64,000 nucleotides of DNA from Oscheius dolichura. Lineage: Eukaryota; Nematoda; Chromadorea; Rhabditida; Rhabditidae. Positions within the stretch are counted from its first letter, which is position 1. Each line of letters begins with the position of its first letter. The stretch lies in assembly GCA_932521035.1 (NCBI GenBank), contig OW051494.1, forward strand, positions 4,698,001-4,762,000. Reading direction: 5' to 3'. The notes below the pieces were generated by a model. It saw nothing but the letters and a program-made list of their open reading frames with translations, had not been told where the DNA came from and did no database searches. Position numbers and translations under genes: made by a program. Positions 37,779 to 49,171 of the stretch are shown here, piece after piece.

Positions 37779-38894
37779 ACCACTAGCAAAAGAGGGAAAT
37801 GATGTAGAGGAATGAGATCAAAGTGGGGCGAGAGCAATCCGGGGGATATCAGAGATGATGAGACGGGGGATTTGGGCAGACTGATCCCCCTCAGAAGAGT
37901 GGCTGGTCCATCAGTCTAATTGGCCATCGAAATAAAACAAGGGGAGGATGTCGGGGATAAGGAGAAGGGCACGCGGATACAAAAGGTCATGGGTTAAGAC
38001 CAACCGGAATCGGCCGGGAATCGATGAGCTGAGGTGCGTGCTGAACTAGCGGGAGCCATGGCGACGAACGGGGGACGCCGCCCAGACATTCTGCGAGGAT
38101 TCCATCTGGCCGGCTGATAGGAGGAGATCAGAGGAGATCAGAGGAGATCAGCAGAAGAGAGTCCCCGGTGGAGACAAACAGCCGGCACCCTACGTGGCAG
38201 GTAGATAATAACAAAGAGTGAGAGTAGTTTTTGGACGGAGCCGACCGGGCGTGAAATCCACGATGTCAGCAAGAAAAAGAGACATAATGTTGCGTGAAAT
38301 GGGCTCAGAATACGGCTCAGCCTATTTGGGCGGGAGAGGAAGTGCGACAACTTTTTGTATCCTACACTTAGGCGGATGGACAAGACGACTGATCAGGACG
38401 AGTGGGGCGGGAGGGGACAACGCGAAAGTGCGGATAAAAAAGGGCACTAGGGGGAATGAAACGCTCAAAAATGCAGAGGGTTCCGTCGAAAAGTCGTATG
38501 TTGTTTGCAGGAGGAAGAGGGAATCCAAGCGGCCCAGCCAGCCAGGTAAGGGGCCCTCGAATCGATTCGCAATTATAATATTACGGGCTAACTGTGAACA
38601 CCTGGCAGGGGTGGCGGGGATTCCCAAGGGACTGACAGCCGGAAGAGAGCCGTCCTCCCCGGTCAAGGAGGTGGGCTCGAATTTGTCAGACGGGTGTCAG
38701 AATGGAATAATTGGCAGAGAGGGGGACTCGAGTGAAGCGAAGCCTATAATGGAGTCTTTTGTGCAGGGGACACCCGTGAAATTCGACACGGCCGGGTAGA
38801 GTTGGGAGCATCGTTCCTGCCCCCACCTGTCCGGGAATGGTTAATTATTCAGAAGAGGCCTCTGTGTCAAGGCAGAATATTCATTGGCACAATT
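37779..38894. other. Intergenic region with short direct repeats
   Basis: This is the upstream region of MAPK15 and the 3' side of the RhoGEF. No exon is supported. Three perfect tandem copies of GAGGAGATCA occur at 38121-38150. Confidence 0.45.
38121..38150. repeat. Three tandem copies of a 10-bp unit
   Basis: The unit GAGGAGATCA is repeated three times without interruption about 350 bp upstream of the MAPK15 start. It may be a simple slippage repeat. A regulatory role is not indicated. Confidence 0.85.
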
Positions 38895-41800
38895 GCTAGC
38901 TAGATTTCCAGAATATCAGGTGGTTGACGGCGTCGGTGGACGGGTCCTGGTTGGCGCCCTTCTCGTCCAGTCCCTCACCACAGCTAACTACCAACAACTG
39001 AAACATTCATTGCGGATGGGAGGCGACCGCCCTCACCTGCGAATTCTGTTGAATGGGCACGTTCAGCGACATCCTTTTCATCTTCCTCGACAATGCCACG
39101 TTAATTGGCAACAGCACCCGACACGGCCCACTGTGTCCCATGTCGTAGACTGTAATGGTATCATCCTCCTTACAAGTCATAATCCCTTACCGGTGAGGGT
39201 CGGATTCGGCTGGCACTTGGCCGAGTGGATTGGAGTGGAGATGACAAACCCGGCCGACGTCCCGATCCACAGATGGGAACGGGCGGCCGTGAGAAAGGAC
39301 ACCCTCAGACAGCCCATCTTGTGCTCCCGGAGGATGTCTTCTCGACCTGGAATGAGGGATACGTGTCCGGATGAGAGGGGCCATGCCATTTAACTGCGTT
39401 CTTACGACGGCTGCTATTCCGAAATGATTGAGGATCTGGAGGGAGAAGCCGTCCAAGACATGAATGGTGGTAGAGCTGGAAAATGGCTGGTAGGGAGCAG
39501 AGGGGAAGAGTACCGTTTTCCCGTAACGAACAGGGCGGCTCCCGCGTTGCACATAACCGTCAGCCGATCGTCCGGAGACACAATTGGAGAGGACGACTAC
39601 AAATACCTCGCTTTCGAATTACTCCTTACCTGCCACTCGTCGATCTCCGTGTCATAGGAATATACACAGGATGCGCAGGGGAGGATGAGTTTCCTGCCCA
39701 CCTGGCACATAAACGGGATGTTCCCCGGTAGGTTGTGTTCCACTTTCTGCGGTCTCTCCAGGTCCCATGTCCTCTCTATAAAACTCTTTGCTCCACTCGA
39801 AATTCTTACCAGATTCTGCTCTAAACTTCAACAGTTCAGGTTTGGAAGTGGTCGAGGTGGCCACGTAGACATCCCCTCCGCAGTGGCAAATGGCAGTTAC
39901 TGGGTTGGGCAATCTCGCGACTCGCTCCCTCTGCCTCGTCCGGACTCTTTCGGTTGAATTCAAGACATAGACACTGAAACAACGGCGAATGTGCACAGTA
40001 AACCCTTACTCTCCGTCTTCGTTTCCAATCCAAACCGTCGTTATCCCGGAGCCCGACGCCCCTTCGTCGGAAGAAGAGTCGGACGAGGAGCCGCTGCTGT
40101 TCAAATCCATTACGCTCTCGTTTTTACTCAAATGTTCCAGCGACTTCTGCGATCTTATCTTTCTCTTTTTGTTCTTTCTGTAAACGGACGTCGATGGATC
40201 CGACCGAAAAACTTACACTGGAGGAGGGACAGTGCAAATGGCAGCGATGGCCGAGTTGCCGATTCCCGCGCACGACTCGATGGAGGGCTCGTTCCCGTCC
40301 AGAGACACTACGGCCACCTACAAATCTCGTGATGTACTCTCTCGTCAGCTGATGATCCGGTCCTTGCCAGATACAAAACCTTTACAGCACTGTCTCTCAT
40401 CTGCTTCGGCCCCGTTCCGCTCCCGTGTCCCCACCACTTTACAGCCTTTCTCGCACCTTTCCGCCTTGGGTTTGGACAAAACCGTGGAACAGACTTACCT
40501 GTCCACTGAACTTGTCACTAGCACAGAGCCACACGGCCGGCGAACTGTCCGCCCTCTTCCCAGGGACCACTGCGGCAGAGCAGAGCTGGAATGGCCGTTT
40601 GTCTGTTTTCTGTAGAGCTCACCTGAAGACCAGGCCGAGTTTGATGGGCCAAAACACTCTTCAACTTGCTGGGAGGGGAACTCAGCTGCTGGTTTACTGG
40701 AATTTCTCGGATTAGAGAGACGAGATCCCTTACATAGGGCATTCTTGGTCTCCTTGAAGGCGTTCTCCCAGACGGCTCTCTTTTCGGCCGAAGCGAATTC
40801 CAGCGGGATGGTCTCTATTCCGTTTCTAGATGTGATTGGATATATTCGAAAGAATAATTACGCGGTGGCTACCGAGAGGTGGACATTGGTTAGGTCTGGA
40901 TTGCTGGTCAGCTGCTCGTTGAGAGACTTGAACCTCAGCGCGTTCTCTAGCGCCATGTCCTCCAGCAAAGGCGACAATTTCTAAACGGGAACTGTTTTTC
41001 GGTGGCTGGTCTTATCATCTCTTCCACCCAAACACTTTCGGAGACGAGAGAAAACTACTTCGACTGTACCCGGGTCTCTTCCCGACCAGCTTCTTTTTGT
41101 CATCTCTCGTTTCGTTAAACCCCGGGTAATCTCCTCTCGCACATTTGCATGACCTCTTCCGTCCTCCCATGGATTGATTCCCTCCCCCTCCCCTGCTCTC
41201 TACCACCGTTTTCAGAATGTCCTCCAGCTACAAAGTGGCCATGTCTGAAAAGGTCATCCCCCTCTTCATCCCCGCACAATCATTCTTTTAGACGGACCCC
41301 CACGAGAACAGCAAGGGGCTGCACTGGCTGATGGCCGTGGTCTTCGTCCTCGGGGACATGGTCGGAGGGGGAATGGTCGTCTTGAGCAGCGCCCTGGCTA
41401 ATGCCGGTCTGTGTGCCTCTCTCTCTCTTATTTCTACAACAAAATTCAGGACTTATTCCCGGCCTCGCGCTACTGTTCGTATGCGGGGCCGTGACCACCT
41501 ACACCGGGTACCAGCTATCGGAGATGTGGAGGATAATGCAGATTCGATGGCCCAAGTATACGAAATTCTGCCGAAAGCCCTACGGGGAGATGGCCTACAG
41601 AGCGGGGGGACCGGGCATGAGGTAGGCGTCGCCATTTCAAAGGGACCTAATCGCCAGGAACTTCCTCTCGGTGCTGCTTATCCTGACACAGTTCGGCTTC
41701 GCCACGGTGCTGATCCTCCTAGCCTCCAAGAACGCGGCCATCCTGTTGAATTTCTTCTTCTCCGTCAAGGTCTCCTTCTGTTATCTCATCATCATCGTCG

Positions 41801-44800
41801 GCTTCATCGTCTGGCCAGCGACCATGCTCAAAAGTCCCATGCATTTCTGGCAGATTGCCGTATTCTCCGCCGCGTCCAGTTCAATTGCCGTCGTCCTCAT
41901 CGTCTCCGGTGTCCTCCACGACGCTCCGGCATGTGCCCAGGCATTTTCCATTCATTATTCCAACCAAATAGTTCTGCAGCACGTCGGCTATCCCCCATTT
42001 GAGCCTCAGAAGTTCTTTATGGCCTTCGGAACATTTAGCTTCGCCTTCGGAGGACACGCTGCTTTCCCAACAATTCAACACGATATGCGACGTCCCGCGA
42101 TGTTCAGCCGGAGCATTTTCGTGTCCTTCGCTCGTATCGGTCCCCCCTTTCGCGATATCCTTCTCTTCAGTGATTGTCCTCTACTATTCCATCGTCTCCA
42201 TCTCCGGCTACCTCGTGTATGGCAACTCCTTGAGTGACACCGTGATTCCCTCCATCCAGCTGCCCTGGGTACAGCAAACAGTCAGTCCTCTTCTGTCTCT
42301 CGAACTGTCTTTAGGTGAATACGATGATAGCGATCCATGTTGTGACAACAATTGTCATCGTCTTTTCCCCCATGACCCAGCTCTTCGAGCACTTCTTCAA
42401 GATCCCCCACACCTTCGGCTGGCAACGTTTCGTGGTCCGTACGGCCATCTTCTGGTCGATTGTCTTCGTCGCTCTCAGTCTCCCCAACTTCGGGCCTCTT
42501 ATGGATCTCGTAAGTTCCTGTCCCGCTCCCCACCATCCAATCAGATCGGTGCTTCTTCGATGACTATCACCAGTATCATTCTACCCTCCGTTTTCTATCT
42601 GTACATAACTGCCAGTGACAAGAAACGAGAGGAGAAGATACTCATGGGAGAGTTGTCGGTCGAGAGCGAGGACGAGGAGATGGCCACGTGGAGAGAGTGA
42701 GTCATTCGACCTTTCTAGACTCGCTTTCAGCGTTCTCTGCTACACGAGCAAGCCCGTCCTCGTAACCTCTCTCTTCTGCATAGGTGAGCCTCCCCCTCCC
42801 CCTCCAGTAGCATCTTGTTCAGTGTTCGGTATCCTTGGAGGAACCGTGGCGACAGTGGCCTCGGCCATGAAGCTGGCCTCTTCCGAAGTGGCCGCTCCGT
42901 GTTATGTGCAATACTTCCGTGGGGGTAACTGTTCTCTCGTCCTCTTTTCAACCCCATCCTAGGTCTGCCCTTCAACGATCTCAGCGCGGGTTCAGTTCAA
43001 TGTTGTGGCGCCTTCCACAATATCACAGTCAGTGGGATCTCCTCTTCCGGTTACTGTAACATTGTCGAATAAATTATGACCAGAGAATCCCCCGGATCAA
43101 AGGACATCCGTCTGTCGTAGAACACGATCCCTGGGAAGCGAGAAAACGCGTCTCTAGGCACGTGGACTACACGCCACCGTCTCTTCCTAACTATTCGGTC
43201 GTCCCAGTAGGGCCGGTGGAACCCCGCGCAGTCGCTTTCTTCCCCTGCCGTCCCGGCCTTTGCTTCTTGATTCCTTCCCAGCTATTGATCCTGTCCGCCT
43301 GTATTTTGAAGAGCTCTTCCGGTCAAAATATTATGATGACGAAGCTGGAACCGGCCTCTGGGGATCACGTGCGTCTATCCCCCGAGGCAAGGTTATGCTT
43401 ATGACAATGAAACCAGCTAAGGGAGGCCTGTGCTCTGGTCCTTCGACGACATTGTCAACACAATTTGGCAACTGACACGGAGTTGGATTGAAATGCCCCC
43501 CGATCCCGTCGTACCTATCGAGGTCGTCCACTTTTACACTGATCAATGGCTCGAGAGACTGTCAGATGCTGTTCAGCTGCCTCTTCTTCCTTTCCTTGAA
43601 CCGCCTCCCCTGATCTTCGAATCTCGAGAACGGGGTTACAACCAACAAAGGTTGCCGCCCCTTATGATCTCTCCCTTCTTCTCCCAGACCGTCTTCTCTC
43701 ATTTTTGAAATTCCAGGAAATGACGAGAAAGACCGACAAAGTTGGAGACCCCGAGATGGCTTCGGCCAACGAGACTTCCGTCAACGTCAATCAGAAGGGC
43801 TACAGCTGGTATTTAGCTACCGTATTCCTGGTGGGCGACCTCGCCGGAGGAGGCATGATCGCCCTCCCGAATGCCGTCAACAGTGCAGGTGTCTCTTTAG
43901 TTTCCCATGAGAGGAAATATACGGCTGTCTAGGTATCTTGCCGGGCCTGCTCCTACTTGTTATGTGCGGTCTTATCGAAGCTTTCACGGCCCACAAACTG
44001 GCCGACAACTGGTGCATGATGCAGACCCGGTGGCAGAAGTACCGGAAGAACTGTCGGAAGCCTTGGGGCGAGATGGCCTACCGAGCGTGTGGGCCGACCA
44101 TGAGGTGGGAGAACGGCTCGTGTTGGAAAAGAGCTGTTACAGGAAGTTTGTCGCCGGCATGGTGTGTATAGCGCAGTTCGGCTTCGCCATAGTACTGCTC
44201 CTCCTGGCGGCTAAAAACGCCACCATCCTGCTGAACTTCCTCTTCAACATCCAGGTGAAGCTATCAATTTCCCATAAATGCTTCGACTTGTTTCAGATCA
44301 ATTTCTGCTATTTGATCGGAATTGTCGGCCTCATCGTATGGCCCGTGACGATGTTAAAAAGCCCGATGCACTTTTGGTAACCACTTATTTATTGGTGTTC
44401 CAATTGTTCCAGGCAAATAGCCGTTTTCTCGGCTGTGTCCAGCTCCCTGGCCGTCATTCTCCTTGTGGTTGGAATGCTTCATGACCGATCCGAATGCACA
44501 AAGGTAACCGTCCCCTTCTTTTAGGTCATACCCAAATGCTACAGAACATTGAATACGGTAGCTTCCAAGTGAACAAGTTCCTCTCTTCCTACGGCACGAT
44601 GGTCTTCGCTTTCGGCGGACACGGGGCCTTCCCCACAATCCATGTAGACATGAGGAAAACGGCGCAGTTCTCGAAATCGATCAACGTCTGTTACAGTCGT
44701 GGGTTTCTGCGAAGGTGACCCGACCCGTTAACCCTAGTTGTTATGATCTATTACGTCGTGGTGACCATCTTCGCCCACTTCATCTATGGCGACTCCGTCG

Positions 44801-47800
44801 GCGACTCCATCATCTCGTCCATCCAGAGTCCCTGGATCCAGCAGTCAGTAAGTGTCTCCTCTCGCCCCGAACCCTTCCCTAGGTCAATGCGATGATCTCT
44901 GTCCACGTGGTCACTACCATAGGTGAGTAGCTCTTCTCCGATTAAGTCCTCATCTCAGTCATCGCCTTGTCTCCAATGACCCAACAAGTCGAAGAGCTCC
45001 TCAAGCTATCCCACAGTAAGTCTTCCCCTCTATCCCAGACCAAAAAGTGTAGAATTTGGATGGCAGCGGTTTCTGAACCGGAGTCTAATCTTCTGGACTT
45101 GTGTCTTCGCCGCGTTGAGTATGCCCAGCTTCGGGGTCGTCCTCGAATTCGTATGCTTTCCAATGGCCGAATAAGAACCGATCTGTTCCAGATAGGCTCC
45201 TCCATCATGTCTCTGATTTGTCTCATCCTCCCGTGTGTCTTCTACTTGTATATTTCCGCCTCGAAATTGAAGAGAGACGATAGAATTGTCAAGGGAGAAA
45301 TCAGTGCGGACAGCCCGGATGAGGACAGAGCCACGTGGCGAGAGTAGGTCTTTGAGAACTTTCGAGACAACGTGTCCCGTTCAGTGTCCTCTGCTACACC
45401 CCGAGGAAGATATTGTTCCTCAACCTGTTCTGTATATCCTTCGGGGTGATTGGCGGCTTGATCACGACGTTCTCGGCTGGATGGACACTATTCACGACGG
45501 ATGTCGCCACGCCGTGTTATATTCAGTACATTCGACAAGGTATCCTCCCCCCTCGTCCCCCAGTCTCTTCCAATTCCAGGCGGGTTGTCGTTCTCCAATG
45601 CGAACGGAGGAATCAATTGCTGTGGTCGCTTTAATAATGTGACAGTTTCGGGTGTGTCGCCAGCAGGGTACTGTATCGCTCCTCGGCTTTAATAAACCTT
45701 TTAAAACTGACCTCCTTGTTTGTTCGAAGCAGATTCGCCAGCTCGATGATCTTCTTGATGACTTTCTCGTCCTCCTTGGCCGCCTCGATGGCTCCCTCTG
45801 TCTCTCTCAACTGGGCCATCGTGTCTGAAAGTTCTTTGTCCTCTGCCCATCCGAATAACTTGCCTTTCGCAATTTCAACATCGTCCAGAGAGATTTTAAT
45901 GAGCAGCTTGAAGCGGTTTGTATCGAGAAAGTCGGGAGACTGGGTTCTGAACGTGGAGGGTATTCCGTACCGCCTGATGCCTACATGAGTCGACCGTTCT
46001 TGGCCGGAACCTTCCTTTTGACGCTGGTCAGCACCAGCTGGTCACTCAACATGAAGACACACCTCAGCTTCTTGGCCTCCCTGCCCTTCATGGCCACCAT
46101 ATCATAGCGAACAAGGTTTCTCCCCGACGATACCAGCTGAAAGGGACTGCTACCAGTAAGACAAAAGGGAACAGACGTCGTCCAGTCCATCAACAATGGC
46201 TTCGATCTCCCTCAGTCGCTGTTCCTGTTGCTCGGTGGCTTCCTTATGTGTGTTGATCCCGACGGCCAAGCTGTGGATGTGCCTCTGGGCCCGGAGGAGG
46301 CATTCGTGGTCGTAGTGTTCGGCTGGTGTGTGTTTCAACAGTTGCTTGATCAGCAACTCATAACTGAAGAGGACGATACAAGGGGGAGGACGGCCGCCTT
46401 ACCGGGGGATGCGCTGAATGGGAGAGATCAGCAGCGAGTCGAGGTCCAGCTTGTTCCAGTGGTCTCGGCAACATCTCTAAAAAGGATTCTACCATCTTCC
46501 CCATTCCCCGTTACGGTATAGTATTTCTCGAAACTCGGCTTGCTCCTCGCCTGTGTAATGGCCTGCTTGGCGTACTTGAAATTGTCCACGAAGGCTTCGT
46601 AGTTCTCGATGACCGACGGCTTCGAGAACTAGAAGACAGTCTTATGGGGGAGAGGAAAGGAGACTCACATGCCCGAGGAGGATGTCACCTACGGCGGAAT
46701 CCTTGTGCCAATTGTCGATTCTGGCATTTAACGCGGCTAGAAGGACCTTAACAAGAAGAGGCAGTGTGCGAGTGGAAAAGTGGAGAGAACAGTGCCAGTG
46801 GCCAGTGTCATGTGCGAGTGGGACAATTAGGACGTGGAAGGTGTTAGTGGGATGGAACAGAGGAAAGTGCGAACAGTGCCAGGTGTCGGTGGAAAAAAAG
46901 CACAGTGCCATCTGGCATTTACAACTCGTCCGTGGGGCAGATGGGTGCGTGTCAAACCTGGTGATGTGCGAGGATCTCCGGGATTCGGTAGAATATTTTG
47001 TCGACGAGGCCGGCCTCGATGAGGGTGCATTCCAAGGGGGTGCGGAGGGGTCTCATGTACTTCTGGACTGCTCATTGTGGAACAAATGGGGGCACCGAAC
47101 CTTGACGAGGAAATCCAGACCGTCGACAAAAGACTTCTCCGTATCGAACAGCTCCTTGGCGGCCAGGTTCCTCGCACTACAAAGAGTTGTAACTTCACCA
47201 ATGGGAAATAACCTGTCATGTCTTCTGAGGGAGGCGCGAGATCTCTTCTTCCACAAGAGGATGTCCGCCTCCAGCATGGGACTGTCCATGGCCCTCTCTA
47301 CCCCGTCCGCCTCGGCGCACAGGGTGTAGGGAGACCAGGAGATCGTCGGCCCTTGGTCGGGGGAAGTCGGCCGGGAGCGGAAACTCTTCAACAGCTTCGA
47401 AAAGCGACTGACACCCGCGATGCTCTCCGAACCCTTCCTCTCCAGCATACCGTTGGAGGCGTACAACTCATCCACCACCCCTCTCCGTCTGGATCAGTCA
47501 ATGAATGAGACAGAGGCAAACTGACCGAAGACGGGGGCTCTTCCCCTCGTCCATGCTCTCTGGGAATGAGAGATATCCCTCCGGAACGGACGTCTTCCGA
47601 GAAAGAGAACTCCTTCGACTGCGATATGATGACTCCGAAGGGGTCAGGAAATGCTCAGATCTGGAGAAAACAGTCCGTTGGAAACAGAGATGCTACCTGA
47701 TGGAGGGGATAAACTGCATGACGCCACGTGGATGCCCCAGCCGGGTAGAGATTCCAGAAACGCGGCCGTCTTGGCCAGAAGTCAGGGAGGCGTCGTCCGC

Positions 47801-48448
47801 ATCGGAGAACACTGAACAACCTCAATCATTTTGGCACAGAAAAGAGGGACTGACCTCCCCGGTCCGAAGAGTTTTGTGTCGGCAGTTTGAGGACCCTCTG
47901 TAGACATTGGATGGACTTGGCCGCGTCGCGGAGCTCTTCGCTCTCGGTGTTGAGCATGTCCTCCCCGCCCGAGTCGCTCTCCCCTTGCATCTGAAGACAC
48001 TGACCCATCTCCCCGCGCTCTACCTGGACGTCTGCTGTTACGGCCAGGCTGGGCAGCTGGGCTAAAATCTGTCGGAGAGCGTGTAGGTCCAACTAAATAA
48101 AGAACATTTCCAGAATCACCTCGAACCTACGAGTCCTTGTGACTCCACATTCGGTTCACTGTTCGTCTTCCGCAGTCTCTTCCTCCCTTCGCTCCTCTCC
48201 CTGCTTGGCCGTATACTTCTCTGCTTCCTCTCCTGTTCCAAGTGGAGATTAAAGTCCGACCTTCTCCTAAACCACACCGTTTTCTTCTAAAAGAAACAGA
48301 ACAACCTCGCTGGTCTCCCCTTGAAGGAGTTCCTCGTGCTGGGAGAGACGGTGGCCGAGCGTCTGGGCACCCTGACCGGGGAGCAGGAGGACGTCGAGGA
48401 GTCGGAGTCGTCGGCATCCTCCGGGTTGAGCGAGTGCCGGGTAGACAT
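38895..48448 (-). CDS. ARHGEF10-family Rho guanine-nucleotide exchange factor
   Basis: This activates Rho GTPases by promoting GDP release. The N-terminus (start 48448, MSTRHSLNPEDADDSDSSTS, three bases after TTATAG) is disordered and basic (RLRKTNSEPNVESQGL). The DH domain spans about 47.19-46.15 kb: ARNLAAKELFDTEKSFVDGL, MRPLRTPLECTLIEAGLVD, YELLIKQLLKHTPAEHYDHE. A PH-like region follows (SSGRNLVRYDMVAMKGREAK, LRCVFMLSDQLVLTSVKRK), then a coiled segment (EDEKVIKKIIELANLLRTNK). The next exon lies 4.7 kb away (from 40980: KLSPLLEDMALENALRFKSL) and leads into IPLEFASAEKRAVWENAFKE and a beta-propeller-like C-terminus (RSHLWIGTSAGFV, FSVYVLNSTERVRTRQRERV). The end, DAVNHLIFWKSS, matches the ARHGEF10 C-terminal pattern. 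Phases agree across the long intron. It is long and exon-rich, so some internal joins are approximate. Confidence 0.9.
41217..43072 (+). CDS. Amino-acid/auxin-permease (AAAP/SLC36-38-like) transporter A
   Basis: A proton/sodium-coupled amino-acid transporter with about 10-11 membrane helices. The start at 41217 lies one base after TTTTCAG. Helix 1 carries the family signature VFVLGDMVGGGMVVLSSALA. Later segments include GFATVLILLASKNAAILLNF, FIVWPATMLKSPMHFW, FSFAFGGHAAFPTIQHDMRR and AIHVVTTIVIVFSPMTQLFE. A short acidic linker (ELSVESEDEEMATWRE) leads to two further hydrophobic segments and a Cys-rich tail with CCGAFHNITVSGISSSGYC. Exons are separated by 35-60 bp introns. The TAA stop overlaps an AATAAA at 43068-43073. 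It lies wholly inside the minus-strand RhoGEF intron and is paralogous to the gene at 43720. Confidence 0.9.
43076..43708 (+). CDS. Orphan protein between the two transporters
   Basis: The best model starts MTRESPGSKDIRL at 43076, three bases after the stop of transporter A. Splicing over short introns gives HVDYTPPSLPNYSVVPVGPV, then DPVRLYFEELFRSKYYDD, then RPVLWSFDDIVNTIWQLTRS and EVVHFYTDQWLERLSDAVQL. The stop is at 43706-43708, 11 bases before the ATG of transporter B. The codon content and aromatic/acidic composition look like real protein. No domain was recognised. An alternative is that the first part reads unspliced (IPRIKGHPSVVEHDPWEARK) and joins transporter A through a donor at its ACA|GTCAGT, replacing that protein's tail. 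No acceptor precedes the proposed ATG, so the start is doubtful. Confidence 0.5.
43720..45692 (+). CDS. Amino-acid/auxin-permease (AAAP/SLC36-38-like) transporter B
   Basis: A close paralogue of the transporter at 41217. The start follows ATTCCAG by three bases. Matching segments include VFLVGDLAGGGMIALPNAVN, LADNWCMMQTRWQKYRKNCR, FAIVLLLLAAKNATILLNFL, LIVWPVTMLKSPMHFW and MVFAFGGHGAFPTIHVDMRK. The linker reads EISADSPDEDRATWRE, and the tail has the same Cys pattern, INCCGRFNNVTVSGVSPAGYC. The TAA stop is at 45690-45692 with AATAAA at 45691-45696. Only 15 bp beyond that signal an exon of the antisense RhoGEF resumes. Tandem arrangement with A suggests local duplication, and the orphan gene lies between them. 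Confidence 0.9.
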
Positions 48449-49171
48449 GGGCTATAATGTCAATTCGATAGACTCGGAGTGGTCACCCGGTAGGAACAAC
48501 AACCCCTATTACACCCCGGTCGACATCATTTTTTCGGGTTTATGATAATGGAAGAGAGCATTTAAATCTTGTCCAGCTGATTCAGGGCAAGGTCGATGAG
48601 GGGAAGCCATGGCACCCGAGGCCAATAAGTAGTACTACAGGAAGCAAACAAGAGAGAATAGGGCGAGACATGGTTTGTTGTTGTCTAGGTAAGAAAAAAG
48701 GCCTGACGTCTGAGGAAAAATCTTCCACAAAGCATCTGGGTTTTATTGGGAAATGGGAACGTTGGAAAGAGTTCAGAGGAGAGCGTCACCGAACGCAGTA
48801 ATGTCGCCTCCGGGTCAACCGAGCAGCTGTTCGGGTGGCCAGGCGATGCCCGGGTGAACTTGTCCAATATGGCCGGTATCGAGAGAAACACAGAAGATGC
48901 TGTTCAGGCCGGTCCATCATCGTCTCCGTTTCTGAGTCACCTCCCCGTCGTCTCCCCCTGTTCATTCGGCCAAATTGGATAGGCCATGTTTTATTCCGGC
49001 GGTCAACAGCGCTTCCCTCGTGTTACCCCTCCCTTCTGAGTCGTCCTCCCTTTTCACGTGGCTCTCCTCGGTGTACGGGCGAGCGTTGCCCGGGAGACGC
49101 GCCGCCTACGTTCCCTTTTCAGTATATTCCCTCAATTGCCGGTTCCTATCCCAAATCTCTTTTTAGTTCAG
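48449..49171. other. Bidirectional upstream region (RhoGEF / ELMO-domain gene)
   Basis: About 0.7 kb separates divergent start codons. The acceptor-like sites for both genes abut their ATGs (48452-48453 on minus, 49170-49171 on plus). No exon is supported. Confidence 0.45.

Noticed and set aside
38121-38150. CRISPR-like or regulatory array.
   Set aside because: Three short contiguous 10-bp copies without spacers are a simple tandem repeat.
48145-48545. Plus-strand frame that looked like a membrane helix plus acidic cytoplasmic tail (LFLPSLLSLLGRILLCFLS, then EDVEESESSASS).
   Set aside because: The minus strand reads a better exon pair (SDFNLHLEQERKQRSIRPSR, RLRKTNSEPNVESQGL and MSTRHSLNPEDADDSDS) that joins in phase to the RhoGEF. 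The hydrophobic plus frame is the antisense of Arg/Glu codons.
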